46,071 nucleotides of DNA from Pleurobrachia bachei (lineage: Eukaryota > Ctenophora > Tentaculata > Cydippida > Pleurobrachiidae): positions 45,696-91,766 of the forward strand of contig AVPN01000048.1 in the NCBI GenBank assembly GCA_000695325.1. Reading direction: 5' to 3'. Of the stretch, positions 22,141 through 33,700 are shown piece by piece. A model generated the notes under the pieces. The model did not search any database and had not been told where the DNA came from. It worked only from the letters and a program-made list of their open reading frames with translations. Each line of letters begins with the position of its first letter. Positions within the stretch are counted from its first letter, which is position 1. The position numbers and the translations under genes were made by a program.

Positions 22141-22172
22141 TGCTACAGAGGGATACAGAGGATTTGTTAGTA
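22141..22172 (-). promoter_or_regulatory. branch point and 3' splice acceptor 2 nt before the CC2D2A ATG
   Basis: TACTAAC at 22172-22166, then a pyrimidine-rich stretch ending CTCTGTAG|CA before ATG. The whole 208-nt space to the DNAAF11 stop has no consensus donor and no AATAAA. This is what a trans-splice site inside an operon looks like. Confidence 0.7.
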
Positions 22173-22348
22173 TTTGGCAAAGGATGGGTTAGGATAGGGC
22201 GATTGTTCAATTTTTGGGGAAAGGGAAATGGGAACTGGACAGAGGGCAGATGAAAAAACAACACTATCTATCCACAACACGGAAGGAAAACAGTCAACAG
22301 TAAAAACAGAAATTAAAAACAGCCCCAGAAAAAAAAAAAAACATAGTT

Positions 22349-23707
22349 TCACATCAATGGTGGTACATCAGGGTCATCTTCAAATCCAACTGGAACTTGT
22401 TTCACCTTCACAACGGGCTTTGTTTTGGTGACCATGGGTGCACCCTTCGAACCATCTGATTTTACAATTTTACTGAAGTCCAAATCTGACTTTTTATCGT
22501 CAAACTCCAAGAAATTGTTATCATCCTTTTTCTTCTGTTTTTCCTTCAAGAATTTAGAGTTTTCATCCCGGAATGATGGCCTAGAAACGGATTTAGTCGA
22601 TTGCCACTGTTGGTTTAGAGTGGGCATGGTTATTTGTAGCTTGCCCGTCATTTGAGATCTCTGACAAGAACTGGTGTCAGGACAAACTTCAACGGGCAGA
22701 GTAAGCTGAAATGTCCGTCCCTCGGCGACTATTTTTATGTAGGTAGGCTGGACGTCCATATCAATGTTGTGAGTTGAGAGATACTTTGGGACAGACACCT
22801 CAAGAGTAATCTCCCGACTGTCGCTAGAGTCATCTAACAGAAAGGGCCATTTTCCCTGATTTAAATTGAGCCGTTTGCCCTCTCGTTCTAGAACTGTTTC
22901 TCGCTTAGGAACCTTGTTTGTCCGCACATTCGACTGAGCTGCCTCCCTCTCCAGTCTTTCTTCCTCGAGTTTAGCGTGGATCTGTTTTCTCGTATCAGGG
23001 GTATTTTCAACAGGGGTGTTCCAAAAATCGTCTTTGTTGTTTTTCGGTTTCTTTACCTCATCTCCCTCCTCATTTTCCTTACCTATCTCTTCTATGGTAG
23101 CTTGAGGAGATTCCTCGGCGCCAATATCGGTGTACCATCGACCACCCTTTCCCTCCTTTTTCTTCCGCTCTTTGATGAAGTAATCCTCCTGCTGCCAAAC
23201 AATGGATTTTCGGATCTCCTCCAGGTTTTGGGTCGCATCAAGCATTTCCGTGTTTGTAATGTCGATGCCGTCAAGCCGCTGGAGTTGCGGCAATGTCCCT
23301 ACAACGAATTCACGGTAGTGCTCGAATTTCGCCGCTGGATTTCCTGTCATGTACATTTCATGTAGGAACTCATTGCATCGGAGTGATTCTATAGATGTTA
23401 GCTCAGCAATGAAGTTCACAGTAAGATCAAGCTTGCTGAGGTTCTCGCATTTTTCCAAGTTTTCCACTTTTTGAATGTTGTTCAGGGCGAGATTGAGATA
23501 TTCCAGCTGTTTCAGCTTACTGACGTTTTCAATTCTGTCAATAAGATTGCTCTGAAGGTAGAGGATCTTGAGATCGCGACACCATTTGTCAATATGCTCG
23601 ATCTTTTCGATGTCACTCTGATGTAAACTAATCTCTTCCAGTGAGAAAATGAGTCCTTCGTTATGCTCCGCCCGTTTCCGGATAAGAGCTTCAGAGATTT
23701 GTACCAT
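22349..23707 (-). CDS. DNAAF11: DNAAF11 / LRRC6 dynein-arm assembly factor (452 aa, intronless)
   Basis: Close to human LRRC6 (466 aa) along its length: [34 protein letters not shown], leucine-rich repeats at about 20-130, LRR cap [21 protein letters not shown]-like [13 protein letters not shown], a CS-like beta domain (about 290-380, DVQPTYIKIVAEGR), and the end FEDDPDVPPLM. It is a cytoplasmic factor for preassembly of axonemal dynein arms. A 52-nt 5'UTR intron (23769-23718, GTAAGC donor, TTCTAG acceptor) lies upstream. Human LRRC6 has many introns; here coding is one exon. Two 5'-partial copies follow at 24408-25088 and 26595-26996. Confidence 0.95.
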   Translation of the reverse strand: MVQISEALIRKRAEHNEGLIFSLEEISLHQSDIEKIEHIDKWCRDLKILYLQSNLIDRIENVSKLKQLEYLNLALNNIQKVENLEKCENLSKLDLTVNFIAELTSIESLRCNEFLHEMYMTGNPAAKFEHYREFVVGTLPQLQRLDGIDITNTEMLDATQNLEEIRKSIVWQQEDYFIKERKKKEGKGGRWYTDIGAEESPQATIEEIGKENEEGDEVKKPKNNKDDFWNTPVENTPDTRKQIHAKLEEERLEREAAQSNVRTNKVPKRETVLEREGKRLNLNQGKWPFLLDDSSDSREITLEVSVPKYLSTHNIDMDVQPTYIKIVAEGRTFQLTLPVEVCPDTSSCQRSQMTGKLQITMPTLNQQWQSTKSVSRPSFRDENSKFLKEKQKKKDDNNFLEFDDKKSDLDFSKIVKSDGSKGAPMVTKTKPVVKVKQVPVGFEDDPDVPPLM

Positions 23708-23739
23708 ATTAGGGTTGCTAGAAGGTTATAGATCTGAGG

Positions 23740-24350
23740 TCAATCAATGAAGAACGATTGAGTGCTTACTACGTACACGAGGCTATCAAGACAACAAATT
23801 GCAAAGCTAAGCTGCCGTATCCATCCAGATTGGTTGCCCAAGAGATATTCATCCAACGCGATATTTCGAATCATTCCAAATATCTCCGCGCGCACGTCGA
23901 ATTCAGTTGCACAACGCGCAATTTTTGAAAATATCTCTAAATGTATTTGCGCGTGCAAAGAGTGAACCTCGTTTTTTGCACATAACACTTCATGTCAAAT
24001 TTCGATGTAAGCAAGCCTTTTCCGTGATATTTAGGTTCTTCATTACCCCACCACTGATCAGGAGCTAAACTGGCTTGAATAAATGTAATGTTTATGTATG
24101 GCAAAATGAAAACACATCTGGTTTGCGGGGGAAACACAATTGAATTTTGACAACACTCAAATATTAATCCTTCACATTAACATAATTCCAGGCAACAGGT
24201 ACCAATTACAGATTTAACAAGCTATATCGGGGCAGAGATGCAGAGAGAAATTGCTAAAAACGGCGATATTGAGAAATGTAAATATTGTGACCAAGATTTG
24301 AGCGAATGAACAAATTCCATTTCCACGCCATCAAATTATTAACGTTGTTG
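23740..24350 (-). other. 5' region of DNAAF11
   Basis: Contains the 5'UTR intron donor and, upstream, an open frame of 82 codons (23988-23740) that crosses that donor. The frame is kept in the lower and upper duplicates (27277-27029) but copies are too alike to test selection. A promoter is expected here; no convincing TATA box. Repeated at about 25130-25740 and 27030-27660. Confidence 0.4.
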
Positions 24351-24407
24351 TTATGAATAATTAAAATAAGTAATGTACAACATCGTTATAGTTGTGTGTG
24401 TGTGTGT

Positions 24408-25088
24408 ATCGTCTTTGTTGTTTTTCGGTTTCTTTACCTCATCTCCCTCCTCATTTTCCTTACCTATCTCTTCTATGGTAACTTGAGGAGATTCCTCGGC
24501 GCCAATATCGGTGTACCATCGGCCACCCTTTCCCTCCTTTTTCTTCCGCTCTTTGAGAAAGTAATCCTCCTGCTGCCAAACAATGGATTTTCGGATCTCC
24601 TCCAGGTTTTGAGTCGCATCAAGCCTTTCCGTGTTTGTAATGTCGATGCCGTCAAGCCGCTGGAGTTGCGGCAATGTCCCTACAACGAATTCACGGTAGT
24701 GCTCGAATTTCGCCGCTGGATTTCCTGTCATGTACATTTCATGTAGGAACTCATTGCATCGGAGTGATTCTATAGATGTTAGCTCAGCAATGAAGTTCAC
24801 AGTAAGATCAAGCTTGCTGAGGTTCTCGCATTTTTCCAAGTTTTCCACTTTTTGAATGTTGTTCAGGGCGAGATTGAGATATTCCAGCTGTTTCAGCTTA
24901 CTGACATTTTCAATTCTGTCAATAAGATTGCTCTGAAGGTAAAGGATCTTGAGATCGCGACACCATTTGTCAATATGCTCGATCTTTTCGATGTCACTCT
25001 GATGTAAACTAATCTCTTCCAGTGAGAAAATGAGTCCTTCGTTATGCTCCGCCCGTTTCCGGATAAGAGCTTCAGAGATTTGTACCAT
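24408..25088 (-). pseudogene. DNAAF11 5' partial copy 2
   Basis: Repeats codons 1 to about 227 of DNAAF11, then runs into a GT dinucleotide repeat near 24390-24408. Differs at a few residues (for example T-E-R-L versus T-E-M-L). Lacks the CS-like domain. Confidence 0.9.
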
Positions 25089-25242
25089 ATCAGGGTTGCT
25101 AGAAGGTTATAGATCTGAGGTCAATCAATGAAGAACGATTGAGTGCTTACTACGTACACGAGGCTATCAAGACAACAAATTGCAAAGCTAAGCTGCCGTA
25201 TCCATCCAGATTGGTTGCCCAAGAGATATTCATCCAACGCGA

Positions 25243-25292
25243 ATAAAGCTTAGTAAGGTTTATAGAGGCGCGCGTGCAGCTTAAGTCAACGT
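25243..25292 (+). other. 50-nt parallel-complement block 3
   Basis: Equals the same-direction complement of 23862-23911 and of 27151-27200, 50 of 50. Because the two other copies agree with each other, this one is the altered one. Confidence 0.95.
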
Positions 25293-25889
25293 AAACGCGC
25301 AATTTTTGAAAATATCTTTAAATATATTTGCGCGTGCAAAGAGTGAACCTCGTTTTTATTTTGCACATAACACTTCATGTCAAATTTCGATGTAAGCAAG
25401 CCTTTTCCGTGATATTTAGGTTCTTCATTACCCCACCACTGATCAGGAGCTAAACTGGCTTGAATAAATGTAATGTTTATGTAATTGTATGGCAAAATGA
25501 AAACACATCTGGTTTGCGGGGGAAACACAATTGAATTTTGACAACACTCAAATATTAAACCTTCACATTAACATAATTCCAGGCAACAGGTACCAATTAC
25601 AGATTTAACAAGCTATATCGGGTAGAGATGCAGAGAGAAATTGCTAAAAACGGCGATATTGAGAAATGTAAATATTGTGACCAAGATTTGAGCGAATGAA
25701 CAAATTCCATTTTATTTCCACGCCATCAAATTATTAACGTTGTTGTTATGAATAATTAAAATAAGTAATGTACAACATCGTTATAGTTGTGTGTGTGTGT
25801 GTGTCCCATAAATAGACAGAAAATACAGTCCGTGATACTACAACAGATAACTCTGATTGTTGAATGGGAATGTGAGAAGATGACAGTTC

Positions 25890-26437
25890 CTATTCAGTTT
25901 TCTTGCACTCGGTTTCCTCGACAACGGCTGGGGTTTCCTGCTGCTCCTCGTCATAGACAATCATAGATAAGAAATCTCCTGTAATGATTTAGGGTTGTTG
26001 TTGGAACAATAAATAATAATAAGAGCTTTTACTTAGAATTTCTAGAAATAAATTGGGAGAAATAAACTCATATGTCCAATAAAAACACTAAATCTGCCCA
26101 ATTATTCCTTGCCATGATACGCAGTCTGTCTCATCGGCACTAAGCGCCTCCGACAGCCCTACGACAGCTTACGCGAGCCCGAAGGGCTCGCGTAAGCTCA
26201 CACCGGGCCTTCGGCCCGGTGTGAGAGCTGACAGACAAGGAATATGTCAAATTATTCCCCAATAATGTACCTTTGATGAGACTAATGATAAGGGGGATTC
26301 CGACACATGTGGGAACAAGGTACAGTAGGGCGGGTTGGGCAGCGTTGAAAATGGTCAGAACTCCAATAGTCATTCCCATACCAAGCACATATGACATGAA
26401 ACTAACCCAGAAATAGAACTGGGAACCTTCACCCTTG
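25890..26437 (-). pseudogene. duplicate of signal peptide peptidase exons 9-10
   Basis: 26437-26271 repeats exon 9 (PAL motif) and 25978-25890 repeats exon 10, ending KKTE. A hairpin element of about 141 bp is inserted in the intron between them. It has no exons 1-8 of its own, being followed upstream by a DNAAF11 fragment. Confidence 0.85.
26109..26249. mobile_element. 141-bp double-hairpin element with 9-bp target duplication
   Basis: Flanked by AATTATTCC on both sides (26100-26108 and 26250-26258); the sister copy at about 27990 has a single AATTATTCC, the empty site. Two perfect GC-rich hairpins sit back to back: 26166-26180 with 26184-26198 (15 bp, loop GAA) and 26197-26209 with 26213-26225 (13 bp, loop TTC). 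Outer GTCTGTC / GACAGAC may pair as well. No coding capacity. Confidence 0.85.
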
Positions 26438-26594
26438 CTATAAAGGGGGGGGGTATTAGTGGGAGTTGTGCATTTAATTAGTGGGGGTGTATTAGTGGGA
26501 GTATTAGTGTGGGGGGGGGTGCTAGTAGGGAACATTAGTTGGTCAGTTATTATCATTCTTTCAAAATTCTGTCCGGGGCGATGATTGCAACAAT

Positions 26595-26996
26595 GAATTC
26601 ACGGTAGTGCTCGAATTTCGCCGCTGGATTTCCTGTCATGTACATTTCATGTAGGAACTCATTGCATCGGAGTGATTCTATAGATGTTAGCTCAGCAATG
26701 AAGTTCACAGTAAGATCCAGCTTGCTGAGGTTCTCGCATTTTTCCAGGTTTTCCACTTTTTGAATGTTGTTCAGGGCGAGATTGAGATATTCCAGCTGTT
26801 TCAGCTTACTGACATTTTCAATTCTGTCAATAAGATTGCTCTGAAGGTAAAGGATCTTGAGATCGCGACACCATTTGTCAATATGCTCGATCTTTTCGAT
26901 GTCACTCTGATGTAAACTAATCTCTTCCAGTGAGAAAATGAGTCCTTCGTTATGCTCCGCCCGTTTCCGGATAAGAGCTTCAGAGATTTGTACCAT
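26595..26996 (-). pseudogene. DNAAF11 5' partial copy 3
   Basis: Repeats codons 1 to about 134, then breaks within HYREF where the next tandem unit (signal peptide peptidase intron) begins. Confidence 0.9.
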
Positions 26997-27792
26997 ATTA
27001 GGGTTGCTAGAAGGTTATAGATCTGAGGTCAATCAATGAAGAACGATTGAGTGCTTACTACGTACACGAGGCTATCAAGACAACAAATTGCAAAGCTAAG
27101 CTGCCGTATCCATCCAGATTGGTTGCCCAAGAGATATTCATCCAACGCGATATTTCGAATCATTCCAAATATCTCCGCGCGCACGTCGAATTCAGTTGCA
27201 AAACGCGCAATTTTTGAAAATATCTTTAAATATATTTGCGCGTGCAAAGAGTGAACCTCGTTTTTTGCACATAACACTTCATGTCAAATTTCGATGTAAG
27301 CAAGCCTTTTCCGTGATATTTAGGTTCTTCATTACCCCACCACTGATCAGGAGCTAAACTGGCTTGAATAAATGTAATGTTTATGTAATTGTATGGCAAA
27401 ATGAAAACACATCTGGTTTGCGGGGGAAACACAATTGAATTTTGACAACACTCAAATATTAATCCTTCACATTAACATAATTCCAGGCAACAGGTACCAA
27501 TTACAGATTTAACAAGCTATATCGGGGCAGAGATGCAGAGAGAAATTGCTAAAAACGGCGATATTGAGAAATGTAAATATTGTGACCAAGATTTGAGCGA
27601 ATGAACAAATTCCATTTTATTTCCACGCCATCAAATTATTAACGTTGTTGTTATGAATAATTAAAATAAGTAATGTACAACATCGTTATAGTTGTGTGTG
27701 TGTGTGTCCCATAAATAGACAGAAAATACAGTCCGTGATACTACAACAGATAACTCTGATTGTTGAATGGGACTGTGAGAAGATGAGAGTTC

Positions 27793-30700
27793 CTATTCAG
27801 TTTTCTTGCACTCGGTTTCCTCTACAACGGCTGGGGTTTCCTGCTGCTCCTCGTCATAGGAAATCATAGATGAGAAATCTCCTGTAATGATTTAGGGTTG
27901 TTGTTCGAACAATAAGAGCTTTTAGTTAGAATTTCTAGAAATAAATTGGGAGAAATAAACTCATATGTCCAATAAAAACACTAAATCTGCCCAATTATTC
28001 CCCAATAATGTACCTTTGATGAGACTAATGATAAGGGGGATTCCGACACATGTGGGAACAAGGTACAGTAGGGCGGGTTGGGCAGCGTTGAAAATGGTCA
28101 GAACTCCAATAGTCATTCCCATACCAAGCACATATGACATGAAACTAACCCAGAAATAGAACTGGGAACCTTCACCCTTGCTATAAAGGGGGGGGGTATT
28201 AGTGGGAGTTGTGCATTTAATTAGTGGGGGTGTATTAGTGGGAGTATTAGTGTGGGGGGGGGTGCTAGTAGGGAACATTAGTTGGTCAGTTATTATCATT
28301 CTTTCAAAATTCTGTCCGGGGCGATGATTGCAACAATGATGTCAGATTGCGCGACCCGGCTCGCGGAGCGAGGGTTACGAAAGTAACAACAACAAACCTG
28401 GCATCATATCGGAGAAGGAGGGCAATGAAAACACCAGGCAGGACAATATCACCGAGACCGAGCATGGCAAAGTTGGATCCGAAGATACCTTTATCGAGGA
28501 AATCCATGGGGAAGAGAACTGGGGTGGGTGGGGTTAGTTATTTTAGGGAAGAGAACTGTAAAGGGGGGGGGGTAGTTTAGTGAAACTGTCTGAATCAAAG
28601 ATATTACGTGTCGTATCAAACAACGAGTATGTAATACCTTATCAATTAATTATTAATTACAGATAAGTTACCTTTGATGGGTGCATCAAGATTCTTCGCG
28701 ACCATGACCATAACCTCGGTTCCAAACACCCAGAAAATATCGTAGAAGAAAAGAAGGGAGAGAAGGATACATCCGTTCTTGACACTGAAAAAAGGTCAGT
28801 TATTATGTATTATCATTATTATTATGAATAAACTATAGCTGTGTTTGACTATAAGAGAGGTCGGAGATGAATGAATTGGTAAGAACATCCCGGAATTATC
28901 ATTTATCCCTACTGTGGAATATTGTCAGCACTCACCTTCCTATTCGCTAAATATGGTAATATATATTGTCAGCACTCACCTTCCTAGAGATATCATCTCA
29001 ATACCATTGATAGAGAATGCCAAACCAAACACATTATTAGCCAACCAGTGCTGAGAAAGGAGAGATGGTTATCTCACTAAGTTGGTGTTGCTATTTAATG
29101 TTAATATGTTACTGTGGTAGGGGAGGGGAGTAGAGAGGGGGGTAGAGGGAGATCTCTGTGGTCTGTGAAAGGGGATGTGTGATGGAACGATTATAACACA
29201 CTGCCACACCCCCCCCCATTTTGGTAACGAAGTAACCCCTTGCCAGCGCGCGCGAAGGTCGCCCGGCGACCTGAGCTAGGGGTTACAGAAGGGCTTTGAT
29301 TCACTTTGAAAATTAATAGCTCCTCAACCACTCAATGAAAATGCACCAAATTTTGGTATTTCCCATCAAATTGTCTGAAAATTATATTTCTGTAATCATA
29401 TTTGAAAAATTATCTCCGTAACATTGGTTTTGAGATCGGTTTTAGGTGTTAATGATGAAATATATTTTCAAAAAGTAGGTCAGGTATGCTTAACATCATA
29501 TCAAAGAACGTGGCAAAGTTTGAAGTTTCTATCTTCAAAGGTCTGGCAATCAAAATTAAAAAGGTACTGAAGTTGAACTATTTCTACAAAACATGTTGTA
29601 ACTCAGCTTCTACTTTGCCAAATTAAACCTGGTTTGAAACACTGAACTGCTAATCTAGCCCTCCGAATATGGACGAAGTTTCAAACCGCCAGCTTTATTG
29701 ACGGCTCTGCAATACGTGTTTGTGTCAGAGATATGGGGAAAGTAGCTAAAATTTCCCACGGTGTAGCCCTGTGCGCGGCTCNNNNNNNNNNNNNNNNNNN
29801 NNNNNNNNNNNNNNNNNNNNNNNNNNNNNNNNNNNNNNNNNNNNNNNNNNNNNNNNNNNNNNNNNNNNNNNNNNNNNNNNNNNNNNNNNNNNNNNNNNNN
29901 NNNNNNNNNNNNNNNNNNNNNNNNNNNNNNNNNNNNNNNNNNNNNNNNNNNNNNNNNNNNNNNNNNNNNNNNNNNNNNNNNNNNNNNNNNNNNNNNNNNN
30001 NNNNNNNNNNNNNNNNNNNNNNNNNNNNNNNNNNNNNNNNNNNNNNNNNNNNNNNNNNNNNNNNNNNNNNNNNNNNNNNNNNNNNNNNNNNNNNNNNNNN
30101 NNNNNNNNNNNNNNNNNNNNNNNNNNNNNNNNNNNNNNNNNNNNNNNNNNNNNNNNNNNNNNNNNNNNNNNNNNNNNNNNNNNNNNNNNNNNNNNNNNNN
30201 NNNNNNNNNNNNNNNNNNNNNNNNNNNNNNNNNNNNNNNNNNNNNNNNNNNNNNNNNNNNNNNNNNNNNNNNNNNNNNNNNNNNNNNNNNNNNNNNNNNN
30301 NNNNNNNNNNNNNNNNNNNNNNNNNNNNNNNNNNNNNNNNNNNNNNNNNNNNNNNNNNNNNNNNNNNNNNNNNNNNNNNNNNNNNNNNNNNNNNNNNNNN
30401 NNNNNNNNNNNNNNNNNNNNNNNNNNNNNNNNNNNNNNNNNNNNNNNNNNNNNNNNNNNNNNNNNNNNNNNNNNNNNNNNNNNNNNNNNNNNNNNNNNNN
30501 NNNNNNNNNNNNNNNNNNNNNNNNNNNNNNNNNNNNNNNNNNNNNNNNNNNNNNNNNNNNNNNNNNNNNNNNNNNNNNNNNNNNNNNNNNNNNNNNNNNN
30601 NNNNNNNNNNNNNNNNNNNNNNNNNNNNNNNNNNNNNNNNNNNNNNNNNNNNNNNNNNNNNNNNNNNNNNNNNNNNNNNNNNNNNNNNNNNNNNNNNNNN

Positions 30701-33700
30701 NNNNNNNNNNNNNNNNNNNNNNNNNNNNNNNNNNNNNNTTTCTACAAAACATGTTGTAACTCAGCTTCTACTTTGCCAAATTAAACCTGGTTTGAAACAC
30801 TGAACTGCTAATCTATCCCTCCGAATATGGACGAAGTTTCAAACCGCCAGCTTTATTGACGGCTCTGCAATACATGTTTGTGTCAGAGATATGGGGAAAG
30901 TAGATAGAATTTCCCACGGTGTATCCCTGTGCGCGGCTCAAATCCCCTGGGCTAGAACTAATAGTGTAGACTACAACATTTCAGTCCTTAGTGTGACGGT
31001 TTGAGCGCGTTATGAAAATTTGGTAAGCGGGTCAGATACCTCTAAACAGAGTGTGAGGTGTCTTCGATACCAACCCCCCATTATACCACTCCGATTGTGC
31101 AACTGTTGAAACGATCCCTCCCGTGCGCGCCATCTGACGCAAGTCTGCTGCTGGCAATGCGATAGTTTGGTATGTTTGAGACATCGCGCGTGTCATCCAT
31201 TCCCCTGTCATACGTGGAACGGGACAACGCAAATCTGATTCACGGTCCTCGAATAAAATATGGGATCTGGGATTAATTAACTAATTCATTTTTAAGGTAC
31301 TCTACCTTTTTGAGGATATACCAAACTCCAAAGAGAGCTGAGAGAGCAAGGGAAACGACGTAGAGAAGATCAAACTTGCATTCGAAATAAACTGAGGGGT
31401 GTTAACAGTATTACTTTTTGGAGGAAAACTGTCTTGAAAATGTGATATGGAACCAAGATTGTTCCTATCCCTTGTCCCAAACCATCCCCCTCAACTAATC
31501 AGCCCTCATTATTAGCACAGTAGTAATTTTGAACCCCCCGTGTAAAGTGCAGCACGAGATGGTACAAAGTTATCAGGTTATCATTTCTAAGAAAATTTAA
31601 ACATAGTCACCAAGTACTTCTGCTATTGTGGGGACAGGTCATGTCAAGGATGCCATTGTATTAGACACAAACTAAAGATTCTCACTTCTTTTCAAGATAA
31701 AGTTTTGCTGTCTTATCTACTTAGTTCCGTTGACGCTCCCATGACTTGCTACTCGAAAAGAAGGTCATAAGTAGTGTTAAATACTCGGTTGAAGTGAACC
31801 ACATGCCACAGTTCATCCCGGAAAATAGTGCATACCAGTAATACGCGATAAGACTGAATGACATAAACCCCACACGAGCCGAAAGGCCGAGCCACTTTTC
31901 AATATGCGTCTACTTATTTTGTTTCTTCTCTTGGTCCTTCAGGTAACTGACTACTGAGACAGAAAAATATCAACCGGTTGATCATTGATCATCCGGTCAG
32001 GGATAAAAGTGCACTTTTTTTGTACAAAAAACTTATTGTCCGCTCTTTTTCAAACTTTTCGTCCTGGGCCAAAGTAACTTCTTTCTCAATATGTGTATTG
32101 TGTGTTTTATGTGTGTGTTTATTCATAATTTCAACAACTCCCTAACAACCCATTTCTCTCCAGATACGGAACATTGATGCACTCGGGATAGTGGAAATAC
32201 AGTTTCTGGAGTATAGCAATCCTGATTGCAAAGGCGTAAATAATACAAGTTGTGATTTTTGCTTCAAGGACATTCGCATCTGGCATTACACTTTTTTGCG
32301 GCGAGTAGATCCAGTATGTCTCCCAGCTAATACAAACGTTGTGGACTTAACAACCAATGCGTACTTTAGCAAAGTTTTGTGGCTTAAATTCTCACAAAGA
32401 CGAGGAATATTAGTAGGCGTTAGTTGGGACTGGGAAGTTTGGGAGCATGATGATGAACTCCATTTTATTGACATTTCTTTACCTCTCTCAGACCACACAG
32501 TCTCCTCTAGTTGGCAGACTGTAAAATATTCTGATACAACATCAAGAGGAAATACGGCTGTTCTTTCGTACGAATTCCGTATAAAAAGTTGTTATCCCCA
32601 CTTTAAAGGCTACCCTACACCACTTACGGTCCTTTTAACCTTTCCTTCGCTGACACTGTCCTGTGATATTGGTTGGGAAATTGGGACAAATTGTACGACT
32701 TGTGCTGAGAACTTCTATCCAGCTGGGAACTGCTCAGTGATGTGTATTGAGGCACCTGGAATGTCGACATGTACTGACCAAGGACAGTTAGTCTGTGAGG
32801 ATCACGTCATAGGAGATACCTGTGACGCTTGTGAAACAGGATGGAACATTGAGACCAACTGCAGCACCTGTTCTCCATATTTCTATCCAGCTGGAAAATG
32901 TTCAGTAAAGTGTATCTCTGTGGGGTTATACAGAACCACATTACGAGTCCCATGCGACCAAACACTCGGAGATGTGACAGGGGACAACTGTGACAAATGC
33001 ATGACTGGATGGGACATTGAGACCAACTGTACGAGCTGTGCAGATTACTTCTATCCAGCTGGAAACTGCACTGTAGCATGCATCGCGGTACCTGGAATAA
33101 TGGCCTGTGATGACCAGGGACAGCCGTTCTGCGCTCCCAATAGAAAAGGTTTGAATTGCGGTACCTGTACAGAAGGCTGGGCTGGTGAGAAATGCGACTC
33201 TTGTGCAGATAACTACTATCCAGCCGGGGATTGCACTGTTTATTGTCTGTCTGATGATAACTTTGCGTGCACTGCTCAGGGAGTTCGGCTGTGTACAATA
33301 GGAAGTACTGCAGAGGAATGTGGTTCCCACAATAACCTGGTCGGGGAGGCTATCATGGGTGGTATGATATCTGGTCTCACTGTGGTTCTACTCGCCGGAT
33401 TGGTCGGGATAATCGTGGTTACTATTAAAAGGAGGAGGGATACCGCCGCTGAACCGATTGTTCATCAAGGACCATCAACGACCCAGAAGGAACATGACTA
33501 TGTGGAGATGAACGACGTCTCAAACAAGCCCTGATTAAATGTACTGGTATGGGGGTACTGAGGAGATTAGACTTTCACCATAATTGGTATTGAACTATGT
33601 GGAGTATTGTACATTATGATCGCGAAAAGCTTCCACTTGTCTTTGTTTCATGTTTGACTATGAAATAACATTAAGAAAAAAGTCCTTATATTTTTAAAAC

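Noticed and set aside
26140-26556. 138-codon frame covering exon 9 copy and the hairpin element
   Set aside because: Only 26271-26437 is exon; the rest reads through intron and the inserted element.
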